64,000 bases of DNA from Perkinsus olseni (lineage: Eukaryota; Perkinsozoa; Perkinsida; Perkinsidae): positions 1 through 64,000 of the forward strand of contig JABANP010000019.1 of the NCBI GenBank assembly GCA_013115135.1, read 5' to 3'. The notes beneath the pieces are model-generated. The model did no database searches. It was not told the DNA's origin and worked only from the letters and a program-made list of their open reading frames with translations. Both the position numbers and the translations under genes were made by a program. Of this stretch, positions 37,590 to 49,112 are shown in pieces; positions within the stretch are counted from its first letter, which is position 1; each line of letters starts with the position of its first letter.

Positions 37590-37705
37590 GCCAATAGTAA
37601 CGCGTTGGGTTGTGAGGGAATGTCTGGAGCCAGCCACTGCTGCCGAGAAGGCTCAAGGTGGTCTCATATGCCTTGCGTGAAGGAACGTGTTTTGCTCCGC
37701 CGATC

Positions 37706-39072
37706 ATGTCTTTCTTCGACCAAGTGGTATTCCTCGGCACGAGTAGTGGAGTACCACAGCCAGGCAAGCGGAACGTCAGCTCACTGGCCATAACGATGAG
37801 GACCGGACGATCAGTGAGCTTCACCTTCATGCAATTCTGAAAGGCATCTCTATAGTGTTCGATCGTAGATACTAGTGGACTGTGGTGAAGGCACGCAGCA
37901 CCAATTGATGTTATCAAAGATAAAACTGACCAAGATAGATGATATCTTCGTAACCCACTTGCACGGAGACCACTGCTACGGCATCTTCGGTCTGTTGCAC
38001 TCCTGTTGCATGGGCGAGCGTACCGAGCCAATTACAGTGTATGGTCCTAAAGGCATCAAGACGATGATCGAAACAGTTTTCGCGCTCTCGGGTGGCTGGA
38101 ACGGGTAGGTGTCTACGAGCTCACCGACGGGTATTGTCATGCTGCAACAGATACGACCTTCGTATTGTCGAATTAGACCCTACTCAGCATTCCGAGTTCA
38201 CCACGAGCAGCGGTGATGTGAGAGTTCATACTTGCCCATTGAAACATAGATTGCCCACTCTCGGATACGTGAGTTCTCGGGGGTGTCTCCTACGATCCGT
38301 TCGAGCGATCAGCTTCGTCCTCACGTGCAGATACTCACGGAGCCAGATAAGCCTGGGGCGCTGAATGCCGCCCTGGCGACGCGCATGGGAGCACGCGGGC
38401 CGCAGTTCAGAGGAGCTTAAAGGAGGGCCGAGACGTTACTCTTAATGATGGTGAGAAGCTCAGTCTGGGTAACCCAGATGCTCGTCTTACACATCGGTTC
38501 AGGGACCCTCATACGAGCAGTGGACGTGATCGGAGAGAAGACAAAGGGTCGAACCATCGCTGTGTTACAAGACACCTGTGACAGTAGGTAAGGGGGCATG
38601 TTGTAGAAGTTTATGTGCTTTCGCAGACCTTGTTGCTGCTCGAAGTTCTTGAACGCTTCAGGTTCTGAAGCACTACCGTACCTTGAACAGCCTGAACTAC
38701 TCATACACGAGTGCACTTATCATGACGGCATGAGAGAGAAGGCGATTGAGTTCGGGCATTCCACGGCTGCAATGGCTGGCGAGTTCGCTCGATCCTGCGA
38801 CGCTAAAGTCCTAGCGCTCACCCACTTCAGCCCTCGGTGAGCCAGAAACCAGCTAGAGAGTGAGCTGAGTGTTCTCAGTTCGATACGCAGAAGGAACACA
38901 ACCTGATACCGCAACATGTAGGTACAACGACCCGGACCCGAACGATGAAGAGAGTCCAAGCGTGCAGAATCTACGTGGGGAAGCGCTTGCCAAAGCAGGA
39001 CCTACAACCGTTGTGCTAGCGGCTGAAGACTTCATGACACTAGCTGGTCTTGAGTTCACTAAAGTTGCGTAA
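37706..39072 (+). CDS. Ribonuclease Z (short form, ELAC1-like)
   Basis: Endonuclease of the metallo-beta-lactamase fold that removes the 3' trailer from tRNA precursors. The start at 37706 gives QVVFLGTSSGVPQPGKRNVS. The zinc motif is THLHGDHCYG (about 37950), preceded by LVDCGEGTQHQLMLSKIKLT. Later exons give YDLRIVELDPTQHSEFTT, CPLKHRLPTLGY, ILTEPDKPGALNAALATR, LIRAVDVIGEKTKGRTIAVL with QDTCDS, LLIHECTYHDGMREKAIEFG, HSTAAMAGEFARSC and LTHFSPR, ending LAGLEFTKVA at 39072. All metal ligand regions are present and length fits the short form. Between GPQF and LKEGRDVTLNDG (38409-38422) two one-base steps restore the family spacing. Confidence 0.85.
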
Positions 39073-39646
39073 GCCTAGCTCGCAGCATGCTGCAAACATG
39101 CCCTCAGCGACGGATGAATGTTTCCCGGCAGATACGACCAGGTGGCGAGGAGCGCCGTTTCATAAGCAGTGTTTCTCATGCCAGGAGCTTTGCGTTACCC
39201 GGCGAGGGGGAATGATCGGTCAAACGCGACAGTTGAAAACTCTTCTACATACGGTTCGAATTACGCAAATTTGATTCTAGGAGAGTTCGCAACAAAAAGT
39301 ATACTCAGCTAAGTCTCGCCTTACCTCTCACCAACTCAACAATTTTCAGTTTGCATGAAAAAGAAGTGATGAAATTTACTTCATACTCCATGGTTACACA
39401 TTTATCGACTGCATGTTCTGAACTTCGAGATCTCTCATGAAAATACATGACTGAATTATATGGGAACTGACCGGACTGTTCAAAAACGCTGAGGCATGAA
39501 GCTGTTAGAACGACCATGCGATAACTTCGAGAAATTAGGTCGCAGCCAGAAGCATGATAGGCTATGAGGAGCGAAACGCTTCCATCTGAGTGAGAAGAGA
39601 GAATGAAGACTCCCTCCTCAGCTTTAGTAATTGATGTTGATGTTAC
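39073..39646. other. Spacer with small Cys-rich open frame and palindrome
   Basis: Contains a 58-codon frame (39101-39274) with FHKQCFSCQELC, which resembles half a LIM finger. There is no first half and no splice support, so it is not called as a gene. The lower part is the 3' flank of the next gene and holds a palindrome at 39369-39384. Confidence 0.3.
39369..39384. repeat. Near-palindrome, 3' flank of first surface-protein gene
   Basis: ATGAAATTTACTTCAT, one mismatch from a perfect inverted repeat. It is embedded in about 25 bases almost identical to 42061-42086 downstream of the paralogous gene. Confidence 0.6.
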
Positions 39647-41459
39647 TTACGCGAAGTAGCATACTCCTAAGAGGGCCAAAGCGGCCACAATTATGAGCAA
39701 GCTCCTCTCCCCACTTCCTGAGGACTTCTTCGAAGCTGATATTGTAAAGGCCTGCAAGAACTGGGTGGTGATGAGTATCCTTATTGAGATCATTTCCACT
39801 AGCCTACCCGATCTCGCAGCTCAAATCCCCGATGACTACAAGGCCTGGGAAAACGAGAAAGAATCGTGCTCATGAAGATCCCGTAGGCACTTTCGCTCAC
39901 TCGGAACCTATAGTTTCCCAACCATCATTGCATATGCATGATTTCTTGACCGATGACCAGATGCCGTGGCTCCCGCAATCAGTATGCCCTGAAAGTGAGC
40001 TACTGCATATGGATACATGTACGTGCTTCCGGAGCATTCATCTAAATCGGACCTGATGCTGATGGATCTGCAGGCGTGGCAGGCATACCAATTCTAGCAT
40101 CCACAGCTTCGCCATCTGGTACCGTCCCCCTACTGGAGTCAAAGTTTCCGGCCGAGAGGTTGAGAACCCTGGATTTTGTGGGGGCTGAAGGCCGTTGTGG
40201 GCGGCTGCCGAGAGCAAATACACCGAGTCGAAGTGGTCGGCGACCGCTTCTGTCCATCAGCTATCAGAGTTGTATACCGGGCTGTTTGGAGGTCCGTGCG
40301 TGTGGTGCTCGTAGTGGCGCCTGTAGTGGTCGTACTCGTAGTTGTTGAGGACGTCGTCGTCGTGGTAGTTGTCGTTGTAGTTGTGGTAGTGGTTGTCTGG
40401 AGATCGAGCCACTCGCTCATACCGATGAATTTCGGCAGGATGACTAAAGATTGCTTCGGACAACCCCTGAGAGATCGAGCACATCTAAGTTGATGAGTAC
40501 ATCAGAACTAGGAATGGGAGTCGTTCATCATAAACCTTGACCTACCTCTTCTTTAAGCTTGTGTCGTAGGGGGATTCTCGGTAGAATCCGGGCATACACC
40601 AGCAGGCTTGGCGCTTAGCGTACCAATTGTACGGACACCACTCCGGTGGACTGTCATCAGGATACCCTGAACGGATTCTGCTGCCGTTAGCAGCTTAAAA
40701 GGAGAATAATACAAAAGAGAGCGTTGAACTGGGGATGACTTGATAGGCAGCTCGCATTGATAGGCGGTCCATATGGAGGCAGTGCAATGAACGAAGGCTT
40801 CCGCTTATAGCACCTGTTGAGGGAATGTCCGGTGTGTTCACAAAAAGCAAGGCGTCGAGCAAGTAGACCGCGTATGGCCCAGTCTTCGAACTCACAGCCA
40901 ATCACGATCTTTCCGTCCATGATCGTTGCCGTCATCGTTCGGGTCCAGTACGCAATCTGCAGGAGATGTGGTAGGCCAGAAAAAGACCCTTTGGAGAAAA
41001 GGGTCACAAGAGAGCGGTTTACTGTATTCCCTCGGGACTGTTGTGTAACCCTCATCGTCTTGATGTTTCTCGTGAAGCCGCACACAGTACCTAAGCGTAC
41101 AGAAGCACTCTGCCAATGAAAAGCGTAACAAGACCCCATGCGTGGCTCACTGTTTTATCTTTCTTCTTCCGGGCACCATAGATTTCTGCATCCTTCCACT
41201 TGCCATAACATTCGGAGCGACCATCCATCCTTATCACACCGTTGCCATTGGCGAACCAGTCGTAGTCGATGTCCTCCGAAGCGGCTATAATCTTGGGTTC
41301 CCCTGAGAGTGAATTCAACTCGGCCATCAAGTGAGCTGCATCAGCGAAGCCATTACATGCTTTCTTGTCCTGACTCGGTCGTTTCAATCCCACAACACAG
41401 TTACGGATATGTGAGATGAGGACGATCGATACAGCCTTGGGACAGGTCAGTACTTTCAT
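39647..41459 (-). CDS. Type I membrane protein with Cys-rich head and Thr-rich stalk (copy I)
   Basis: The start at 41457-41459 gives a signal-like leader, MKVLTCPKAVSIVLISH. The ectodomain reads CVVGLKRPSQDKKACNG, EDIDYDWFANGNGVIRMDG, ECYGKWKDAEIYG, CVLDPNDDGNDHG and PEWCPYNWYAKRQACWCMPG with FYRESPYDTSLKKR. A mucin-like stalk of Thr/Ser (about 40270-40400) follows CPKQSLVILPKF. The last exon reads GERSLLIIVAALALLGVCYF and stops at 39647-39649, a C-terminal membrane span with almost no cytoplasmic tail. A tandem paralogue lies at 42460-44469 with the same order. Dense Thr suggests O-glycosylation. It is probably a cell-surface protein; ligand unknown. No database family recognised. Confidence 0.62.
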
Positions 41460-42459
41460 GACAAAACCTACGGCAGGGGTTCTCTTGAGGTGCGTAGCGT
41501 TCAAGCCGTTGGCCGAACGGTTTTTCCGCGTAACTTGAAACGACGCACTGCCATAAGCGCGCACCCGACCCCAGCTCCTGGCGGGCCGAGAGAAACGTCA
41601 TCTCGGAAATGAATCTCACGTAAATTTCGGTAGGAGAAGATGTCTCACTCCGCACTGTGAGTATCTCGGGACAGACGGGGGTTCCTCATTCGAGCTTGGG
41701 GACAGCCTACGGTTAGCCTCTCACCGGGTGAAGGACATAAACGCTGCATTTGTCACAAGGACACGTGTATAGAGAGAGCTTCGAGCGTGTGTCACACAGC
41801 TCAGTCCGAGCAGTAAGCCGACTATCGGTACAACAAGTGCTCTCGTCGGGTTCGGGAGGAACTTCGCGTAGGCCCAGAGCCTCTGAGCCAGAGGTCAGAA
41901 CGAACATTCAAGTGGCTCAATGCGAACCAGTAACTTAGTTTCAGGCTAAGTCCTCACATCACTATTGAGCCGCTCTAACATACTTCTATAATTAATGTGA
42001 GATATCTGATGCTACCCACCACAACTAAGACAACTCAACTAGACTTCGCAAGTAACTTAAAGTGATGAAGTTTACTTCATACTTCAGTAAAGATGCAGTA
42101 CACCTTAGGCGGTGTTACACTCAAGTTTAAGGCATCAGTGCTCTAACTGGGTACCACTGATGCTAAAAGGAAAAGTAGTATTCAATTATATATAGTTAGG
42201 CTCCAACTGGCTCAACTAGGTGGTAACTATGGCATGTAACTAGCCCGCTGACTTAAAATCGTCCGGGCGCGAAGCTTCTAGATCGGGAGTGAGAGGAAAG
42301 ACTGGCCGGGCATTTACAACAATGCCAGGACGTGGGCGAACCGCTCATTCGGAAATATCTCCATCTGAAAAGCAAGCAGCAATGGGAAGATAAATTCCTA
42401 GATATGCAGCAAAACTCCGCTATGGAAAGCCATTTAGAAGTCGCCAGACCGAGAGTTCC
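41460..42459. other. Spacer between the two surface-protein genes
   Basis: About 1 kb, AT-rich in its upper half. It holds the promoter of copy I and the 3' flank of copy II, including the palindrome at 42065-42080. Short stretches resemble the flank below copy I, so the duplication unit included flanking DNA. Confidence 0.4.
42065..42080. repeat. Perfect palindrome, 3' flank of second surface-protein gene
   Basis: ATGAAGTTTACTTCAT is a 7-base inverted repeat around TT. It matches 39369-39384 with one change, at a comparable distance (about 280-380 nt) below each paralogue's stop. Confidence 0.6.
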
Positions 42460-44469
42460 TTACGCGAAGTAGGCTGCCGTCACGATGATCAGAAGAACCA
42501 AGATGACAACCAGGGCCACACCGCTACTCCCGATTGAGTCATCTGCTGAAGATGAGAGAGCCGATTGACCCGCCCTCGTGCTGCAAGGCCGTCTAAGAGG
42601 AAATTAGCTTAAGGTCGCAACTTATGACGGTGCCAACAAGCATGCAACTTACCACCGCTAAAATCACGTGACTTCACCTACTCGAACCTCACGGTCGTCC
42701 ATCCTTCGCTGCAAACGCAGCTTCCGTTGGTTCTAGACCAAACGCCGTGGTCACCGCAGTCCACAACATCTGAAATGCAGCACACTCAATCCAGAATAAC
42801 CAGAGATCCTCGAGTGATTAGTCACTCAACGAGGCTTACCTGGGACAACATAAGCAGGGGAAGTTCTCGGAGCACCAATCCGACCATCTCCATCATTCCG
42901 CACGGTTTCATTCCTCAATCAAGGGAGAAGTGGTCACAGCTGTGGGGAGCGTGGCCGTTGGCGCAACGGTCGAAAACGTAAATGACAAGAAAGGATTCTT
43001 CGGAGGGCAGATGCACTGTCGAGTGGTGGTAGTGCTCGCAGTAGTAGAAGTCGTCCTAGACGTCGTACTAGTCACTGTTGAGGTCGTCACCGTTCTTGTA
43101 GTACGGAGCCTAGCTGAATTCGGTAGTAATACGTGGAGAGGATATGACAGTGATAGTTGAAGTAGAAGCGGCCGTGCTAGGGCTGGTGGTGGTAGTGGAT
43201 GTGGTCGTAGGAGTTGTCGTCGTAGTCGTGGTCGTAGTTGTGGTCGTGGTAGTAGTCGTAGTCTGGAGCTCGAGCCATTCCCTTCTTTTCATAAATCTTG
43301 GCACGATGAAGACTGACTTCTTAGGACAACCCCTACAAAAAATGAAAATCGCTTGTACTACATTGGTCAGTGAATGTAAGCTGGGAACGTCAGATAAGCG
43401 CGCCAAGCGAGGAATCGCACCATTCAAAGACAACGTCAGTTTTCTCACCTCTTCTTCAGGCTTGTGTCGTAAGGAGATTCCCTGTAGAAGCCAGGCATGC
43501 ACCAGCAAACCTGCCGCTTCGCATACCAGTTGTAGGGACACCACTCGGGCGGGCTATTGTCAGGGTACCCTGGGAAAAGATTCAGTACTCGAGAATTCGT
43601 CAGTCTGACTCACATGATGCAGCGCGCCACGCTCGGTTATTGCTCGCACAGCTCTCGTTGACAGGTGGACCATGAGGGGGTAGTAACACGAACGCAGGCT
43701 CTTGTTCGTAGCACCTGAAGACAGGTATGGTTGGAGGTGGAAGACCATGGGATAGAGTCAAGGGGTCGCATACTGAACGAGGGTTGCCGAGCGAGGCACC
43801 ACATGCCACTTACAGCCAATCCCGATTCTTTCGGCCGTGATCATTGCCTTTATCGTTGGGATCGAGGACGCAGTCTGAGAGGCATCCTTCGAGGGATATA
43901 GCTTACTACCCCAGCAGGTGGACTTGCCGAGAGCGATAGCAGGAGAAGAAGGTCGCTGAAAATAGCTCACCATATTCGTTATAGAGCTTCCTATACCCGT
44001 CATCGTCTTGGTGCTTCTCATGGAGCCGGATACAGAACCTGATGGAGATCCATGGTTGAAATCCGCGATAAGATACAAGAACTTCTCAAGAGGCCACCGA
44101 CTAGTGTCAGGATGAAATCACTTACTGCTTGATCGCAGCCTTTGCGGCGTCCGTAAGTCTCAGCATCTTTCCACTTCCCATCACACTCGGGCTTGCCATT
44201 CTTCTTCATTCGACCTCTACCGTTAGCGTAGTGCCTGTAGTTCACATTCTCAGACTCGGCTTCAACTCTTGGGAATCCCCTGACATCAGAGTGGCATCAG
44301 GTTCCTTAATCATGTTGCTTATCAAAGCGACACGACAGTATAGGGAAAAGATCTTGTGATGGGCCTACAAGCTTTCTTATCCTTTGCCAGGGCGCTTAAG
44401 ACCAGCTGTGACACCTTCGAACACCAATGTGCTGACCACTGCGAAGAGCCTGCAGGAGGTATATAGCAT
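42460..44469 (-). CDS. Type I membrane protein with Cys-rich head and Thr-rich stalk (copy II)
   Basis: The start at 44467-44469 gives MLYTSCRLFAVVSTLVFEGV, a signal-peptide-like leader. The order matches copy I: LKRPG and DKKAC, NYRHYANGRGRMKKNGKPEC, DGKWKDAETYGRRKG, CVLDPNDKGNDHGRKNRDWL, SPPEWCPYNWYAKRQVCWCM with PGFYRESPYD, CRGCPKKSVFIVPRFM, a long Thr stalk (about 43190-43270 and 43020-43110), and RQCICPPKNPF. The last exon gives SGVALVVILVLLIIVTAAYF and stops at 42460-42462. One-base frame steps are needed at 44382 (GK-DKKAC) and at 43112, where the zero frame hits TAG inside the Thr-rich stalk. Likely a surface glycoprotein. Function unknown. Confidence 0.62.
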
Positions 44470-45159
44470 GTCGCTAGGGAGTAAACTGAAGTTAATGAGC
44501 ATACACGGCAAGGCTGATACTATAATTAGATCAATGAAGATAAGCTGTGTCTACCTACGCAGCTCACTCACGGCCGTTAACCGTTTCGTCTTGTTCCAGC
44601 GTTTCGCACTCCACGATGTGACACGACGGGCGCCAGCGGAATCGGTCCCTTCGACCACCTTTCATCCCGTCGTGGAGGCGACAGATGAATAGTTCGATAT
44701 GGCTCTTCCATTTACCGTCCTCCCAGCTGCACTAGCACGGGCGCTCTTTCCCCCACGCATGGCTACGGTGACGATTTCAACTTGTCTGGGCGCAACTCTC
44801 GCCACCATCGCTTACCCGACAGGATCCTTTAGTGAGACTTAGTCTTCAGGGCAGTGGTTACATCATTTACGAGAGTACGCCGGGCCGGCATGAGCGAGAT
44901 CTTATTGCGGGGCATCAGCCAACAACTGTTACGGGATATGCTTTCACTGTATTTGAACACAAGTGATGTTCTGCTTCGCGATGTGTTCATTTGTGTGTTC
45001 CTTGCCTGCTATCATAAGGGTGAAAGAAGTTGTTCGCATTACGCAGCGTCATTTACGCTCACTATCGTCAAACGCGACACCGAAGGTATGGACTTGAGAG
45101 TAGTAACACTCTTAGGTATGAACGAAGGTCCAAAAACACCGGAGTTGAGAAGTGGCATT
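44470..45159. other. Spacer upstream of surface-protein copy II
   Basis: About 690 nt between the copy II start and the stop of the thioredoxin-like gene on the same strand. It should hold the copy II promoter. No gene seen. Confidence 0.35.
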
Positions 45160-46196
45160 TTACCACCGATCAACCGCAGCTGCACCGTACTTCTCAATAT
45201 CAGCGCCAGCGTCGAACACCTTGACCGTTCTGCGATTCTTGCTGAGCACCTGAGCACATCGCATTGACAGTCATCCCAGACCAAGCCCACCCCCGTCTAT
45301 GGTCAACGCCTTACCACGAGTGTCGGGATGCCAGACTTCCGCTGAGAGTCGCTCATGCCGATATCTTCCATCTCCTTTTTGGCGCAGACTCCTAGAATTC
45401 ATATCATCATACGGTGGTTAACAGTTATTCTCCTTCACTCACCATATTCCTTCTTCAGCATAGCGCGAGTTCGCTTATCGCTGTATGGGACCCTCAGCCA
45501 GTCAGCCATATCATTTTGATGGTAGGCAACCTATTTGCAGCGACTTGAGTGAAACTGATCATAGATCCTAAGGTCTTCGCTCACCTGTTCGTTCTCCGAC
45601 TTGTCGCTTGAGACAAAGATGATCTCCAACTTATCGGAATTCTTGGCTTTCACGTCCTAATCGTAACAGGAACACATATCCACCTCAGCTAATGTAAGGC
45701 TACGAAAACCACCGGGAGCTAGCAATAACTCCAACAACTGTCTAGCAAAGTATGATCCAGCGGAGATATCGCAAGTCCTTGAGTTGTACCAGCATCAAGC
45801 ATCCTATTGTAGCTGGTTGGCAAATATGACTAATACCACAGATAGCTCACGGGTAATGTAAATACTGGCAACCAGATACCCGGACAGCCACCCCTACCTC
45901 GTAAAACTTCTTAACAGTGGGAGTGAAAGCTATGCAATCAGGGCACCAATGAGCAGCGAAGTACCTAAAGGAAGCAACATGACACGAACACAGATACCGC
46001 AGCTTGACGTATCGAACCGAAGATCGCAGTCGCGGGAGCCGGTACTTGGATGAAAACGCAAGGGCTGAAGCAATCCCAAGGTGAACACTCACAGTGCAAC
46101 GATGTCCTTCTTGAGCATCACTTCGTCAGCGCTGACGGCAGTACCGTCCTGTTTGAGAAGAGTCTTCCCAGCTAACAACGATGCCGACATAACCAT
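45160..46196 (-). CDS. Thioredoxin-like (tryparedoxin/nucleoredoxin family) protein
   Basis: A small redox protein of the thioredoxin fold. The start at 46194-46196 gives MVMSASLLAGKTLLKQDGT. After one intron comes YFAAHWCPDCIAFTPTVKKF, with the active site WCPDC in place of WCPPC or WCGPC. Later exons read KAKNSDKLEIIFVSSDKSEN, YHQNDMADWLRVPYSDKRTR, the cis-Pro segment SGIPTLV, and VFDAGADIEKYGAAAVDRW, with a stop at 45160-45162. All joins stay in frame. The order LLAGK, WCPxC, VSSD, W-x-VPY and GIPTL is typical of the nucleoredoxin/tryparedoxin group. The Asp between the cysteines should change the redox potential. No targeting signal is obvious. Confidence 0.8.
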
Positions 46197-47198
46197 TTTT
46201 GAATTCACTATAATGTACAAATCTGAGTAGCAGCGAAGGTGCAGTCGGCAACTTGCAGAATCAACAGCTCGTCACAAAACGTGTCCCGGCGTGACCCGAT
46301 TTTCCCGGAGGAAATCGAAAAGTCTTTTCGGACCGAGCTACGAGTGTTCATGGTGTTAGAAGCGCTGACAGATGCAGCTAGCGATATGGTGAAAGGCGAG
46401 CCCTACTAAGTCGATCCCTCGACTGTATGAAACGCAACAGCCATCGTTATGACACTCCGTTATGATTCCTTTACCTCACCAAGACTCTAGTAATCACCTC
46501 AGCCCACGAGGAGCAGACCAAAAGTGGACAAGTGCTAGCTGTCCAAACAAAAGCTAGGACTAACGATAGCCATAGCTCGTCCTAGATGCTCTACCTGACT
46601 TTACAGACATGCGTGAAATCCTGCAACGTCGGGCACCAACACCTGTGCTTCACATGGCGAGTACAGACGGAGTAAAAGACTCATCTTTCTTTATAAATAT
46701 ATCTTTTATCTAGAAAATTACATAGTACTACTCTTTGAACAACCTGCGCGATAAATGATACCGCGCGAACCATCTACATAGAGACCATGCAGCAAGCACG
46801 GGACATGCAGCAAGTATGGTTCAGAAATGCAACGACAACTACTACTACGGCAACACCACATATCCAAAGTAATCACGAGCATCTGTACTCCCTGACCGAG
46901 CAACCCAGAGCGAGAAGGGACTTATTATGGTCTCGGGTCCTCATGCTGTGTAAGAGGCTGAGACACCTAAGTACTACAAAGGCCGGCTTTAGGTAGTCAG
47001 TGTAAGGAGGGGATAGCTCAGATAGCAAAGGACCAGAGGTGTGGCAAACTTTACTCAGGAGATGGGATGTACCCGTCCTCGGTACTCGTCCCACCAACAG
47101 AGCGTCTAGACGTTTCGGTAAAGAGGCGAGCGGCGACCGCCAATGACACGCCTAGGGTAAACTGTAGTTTCAGTGGTTATAGAAAATAAAGAATGAGC
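46197..47198. other. Spacer, no gene recognised
   Basis: About 1 kb with short open frames on both strands. None carries a recognisable motif or a consistent splice pattern. Confidence 0.35.
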
Positions 47199-47786
47199 TC
47201 ACGATACTGATGCCATGCCAGACATAATGCCAGAGACGACAAACGCAGTCATGAGATGAGCAGCAACGGTGCTCATCACGGAGACAGTAAACACGTAGCG
47301 CCACGAGCTCTTCGATAAAAAATGGAGATAATGATAATTATGATGATGATAACAACGTAAGTCCAGGATGATCAGTACGATACGAAAAACATTCGCTGAT
47401 CAGTGCAGCTTGAACAGCTCTAACAGATCTATTATGTTATAGCAAAAGCAGCGGCAAACTCTGTCATGTTCTTATCAGAGACTGCGGAGTGACGATCCCA
47501 CAGCAGTTGAGGCCGACGGGCTCACATCCTCCGAGCACTTCGAAGTCGGTGGCGCGCTGAAAAAAGAGACAAAACAACCTCATAAAAACAGTGCATTCGC
47601 AACGTAAACCCAGAGCACGCACTGATCGATGAAGAGCGTACCTGGCACTGCCTGTAGCTCTACTCGACCCCTTGCTGCTGCTGTTAAACTCATCACATCG
47701 GAGTATAATCGGCAGAAAGAGTCTAGGCGGTGCGGGGCTCTCACCAACGTGGGTGATTTCCTTTCGAACAAGCTCCGTGTTGCCAT
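47199..47786 (-). CDS. Small membrane protein with possible mitochondrial leader
   Basis: The start at 47784-47786 gives MATRSLFERKSPTLVRAPHR, an Arg-rich, acid-poor leader typical of mitochondrial presequences. An intron (about 47555-47640, pyrimidine-rich end) leads to TDFEVLGGCEPVGLNCCGI. A last exon reads SWRYVFTVSVMSTVAAHLMT and AFVVSGIMSGMASVS, a membrane span ending at a stop at 47199-47201. The phase of the first join does not fit perfectly. No family recognised. A small inner-membrane subunit is one possibility. Confidence 0.42.
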
Positions 47787-49112
47787 GCCTACAGAGGCGG
47801 AGATGAATGAACAAGGGCATCACTCATCAGCAACTTCACACTACACAGGCTGTTCTGCCGGATGTGAGAGAAGGTAGTCCCTTGCTAGCTCAGCAGCCGG
47901 GTCTTTCGGCTCTAGGATCTGAAGAGCACGAAAGCACTGGCAGGCGCAGACAGCATGGACCGACGGGCTAGGCGTGAGGATAACTGCCGCTCCTAGAGTC
48001 TCATCCCACTATCACTACCAGCCTCCGCGGGTTGCACGAAGAATACATGTGCGAGTTATGAGCTAGTTTGGTCGCCCGTTCACGAAGATTCTGAGGGCTA
48101 CTCTCTGAACTCGCCTTCCGTGCCGCCCATCGAGAGCGTATCATCAACAATGCAAAGGAAACTGACACCATTTCCCGGATGAGGCTAGCGACACCTAAAA
48201 TGGCAGACAGATATCACTGTTTAGCGAACCAAACAAGAAGTGGGAAAGGGGAAACCTGGCGTCACCCTGGGGGTTCGTGGAGCGAAGCTTTCCACAACTA
48301 TCATCCATATTGCTATCTATGATACAGCAGGCAACGCTGCTATGCTTAGGACAGGTGATGGTAGTGGTGATGACGCCGGCTAAGGATGAACAACCACCAA
48401 AGCGCCGCTCGCTGTATCAAAGAGCTCACCGACATAATCGGGTGTACTCAATTAAAGTGATAAAGGAGAGGACGGCTGAGGTAGGCGAGCACGGAATCGA
48501 TGACGGTGTATTCGAAGGACAAAAACAGAAGTGAAATGTCGGTACAAAACGCCGATTTTGCGATCGCACTGGTGAAAGTTGAGCCGTGAATTCCCGTCTC
48601 TTCCGCGGTTTGCTGCCGAGAGGGACCACGCTCGGGCAGATGGTCCTTTATGAGGATCTCCATTGCGATCATAATGATGATGAACAATTCATCGGAGTAC
48701 AAACAAGATCTCAACAATCGTACATCAAAGGGCAGGAAAGGGGGACGGGAATACAACAGCAGAACCGCCATCGTAATAAAAGTCCGCAGCCCACCACAGT
48801 AAGAGTCGTCGGTATGAAGTTGTCTACACTAGGAAGACTAGACGGTATAGAATCCCGAACGAGTGACGAGCTCAGATGAGCACATCACCCGGTGCTGGGG
48901 GCTAAGGCCTGCTCCGCCAATCACAACGGACGTAGCGGAGCCGACAACAACAACAAAGACTTATCATTATCTACCGAACATCAGAAGTTGAATCTCTTAT
49001 ATTAGAAAAACTACGCGAAATATATCTACTACTGTTGACGTCGTTGCTGTTGCTGATAACTAGTCGGATGACAGCAACAACTACTGTGGACGCCTGGGGA
49101 GAGTAATCCCAT
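47787..49112. other. Spacer, no gene recognised
   Basis: About 1.3 kb. Frames at 48277-48534 (+) and 48448-48771 (-) are open but show no domain and overlap each other. Confidence 0.3.

Noticed and set aside
39101..39274. Small Cys-rich frame with FHKQCFSCQELC as a LIM-domain gene
   Set aside because: Only half a finger is visible, with no partner exon or good start context.
40270..40400. Thr-codon tract as a plain microsatellite
   Set aside because: The codons vary (ACA, ACC, ACG, ACT) while the amino acid stays Thr, and the paralogue has the same tract in the same place, so it is coding stalk sequence.
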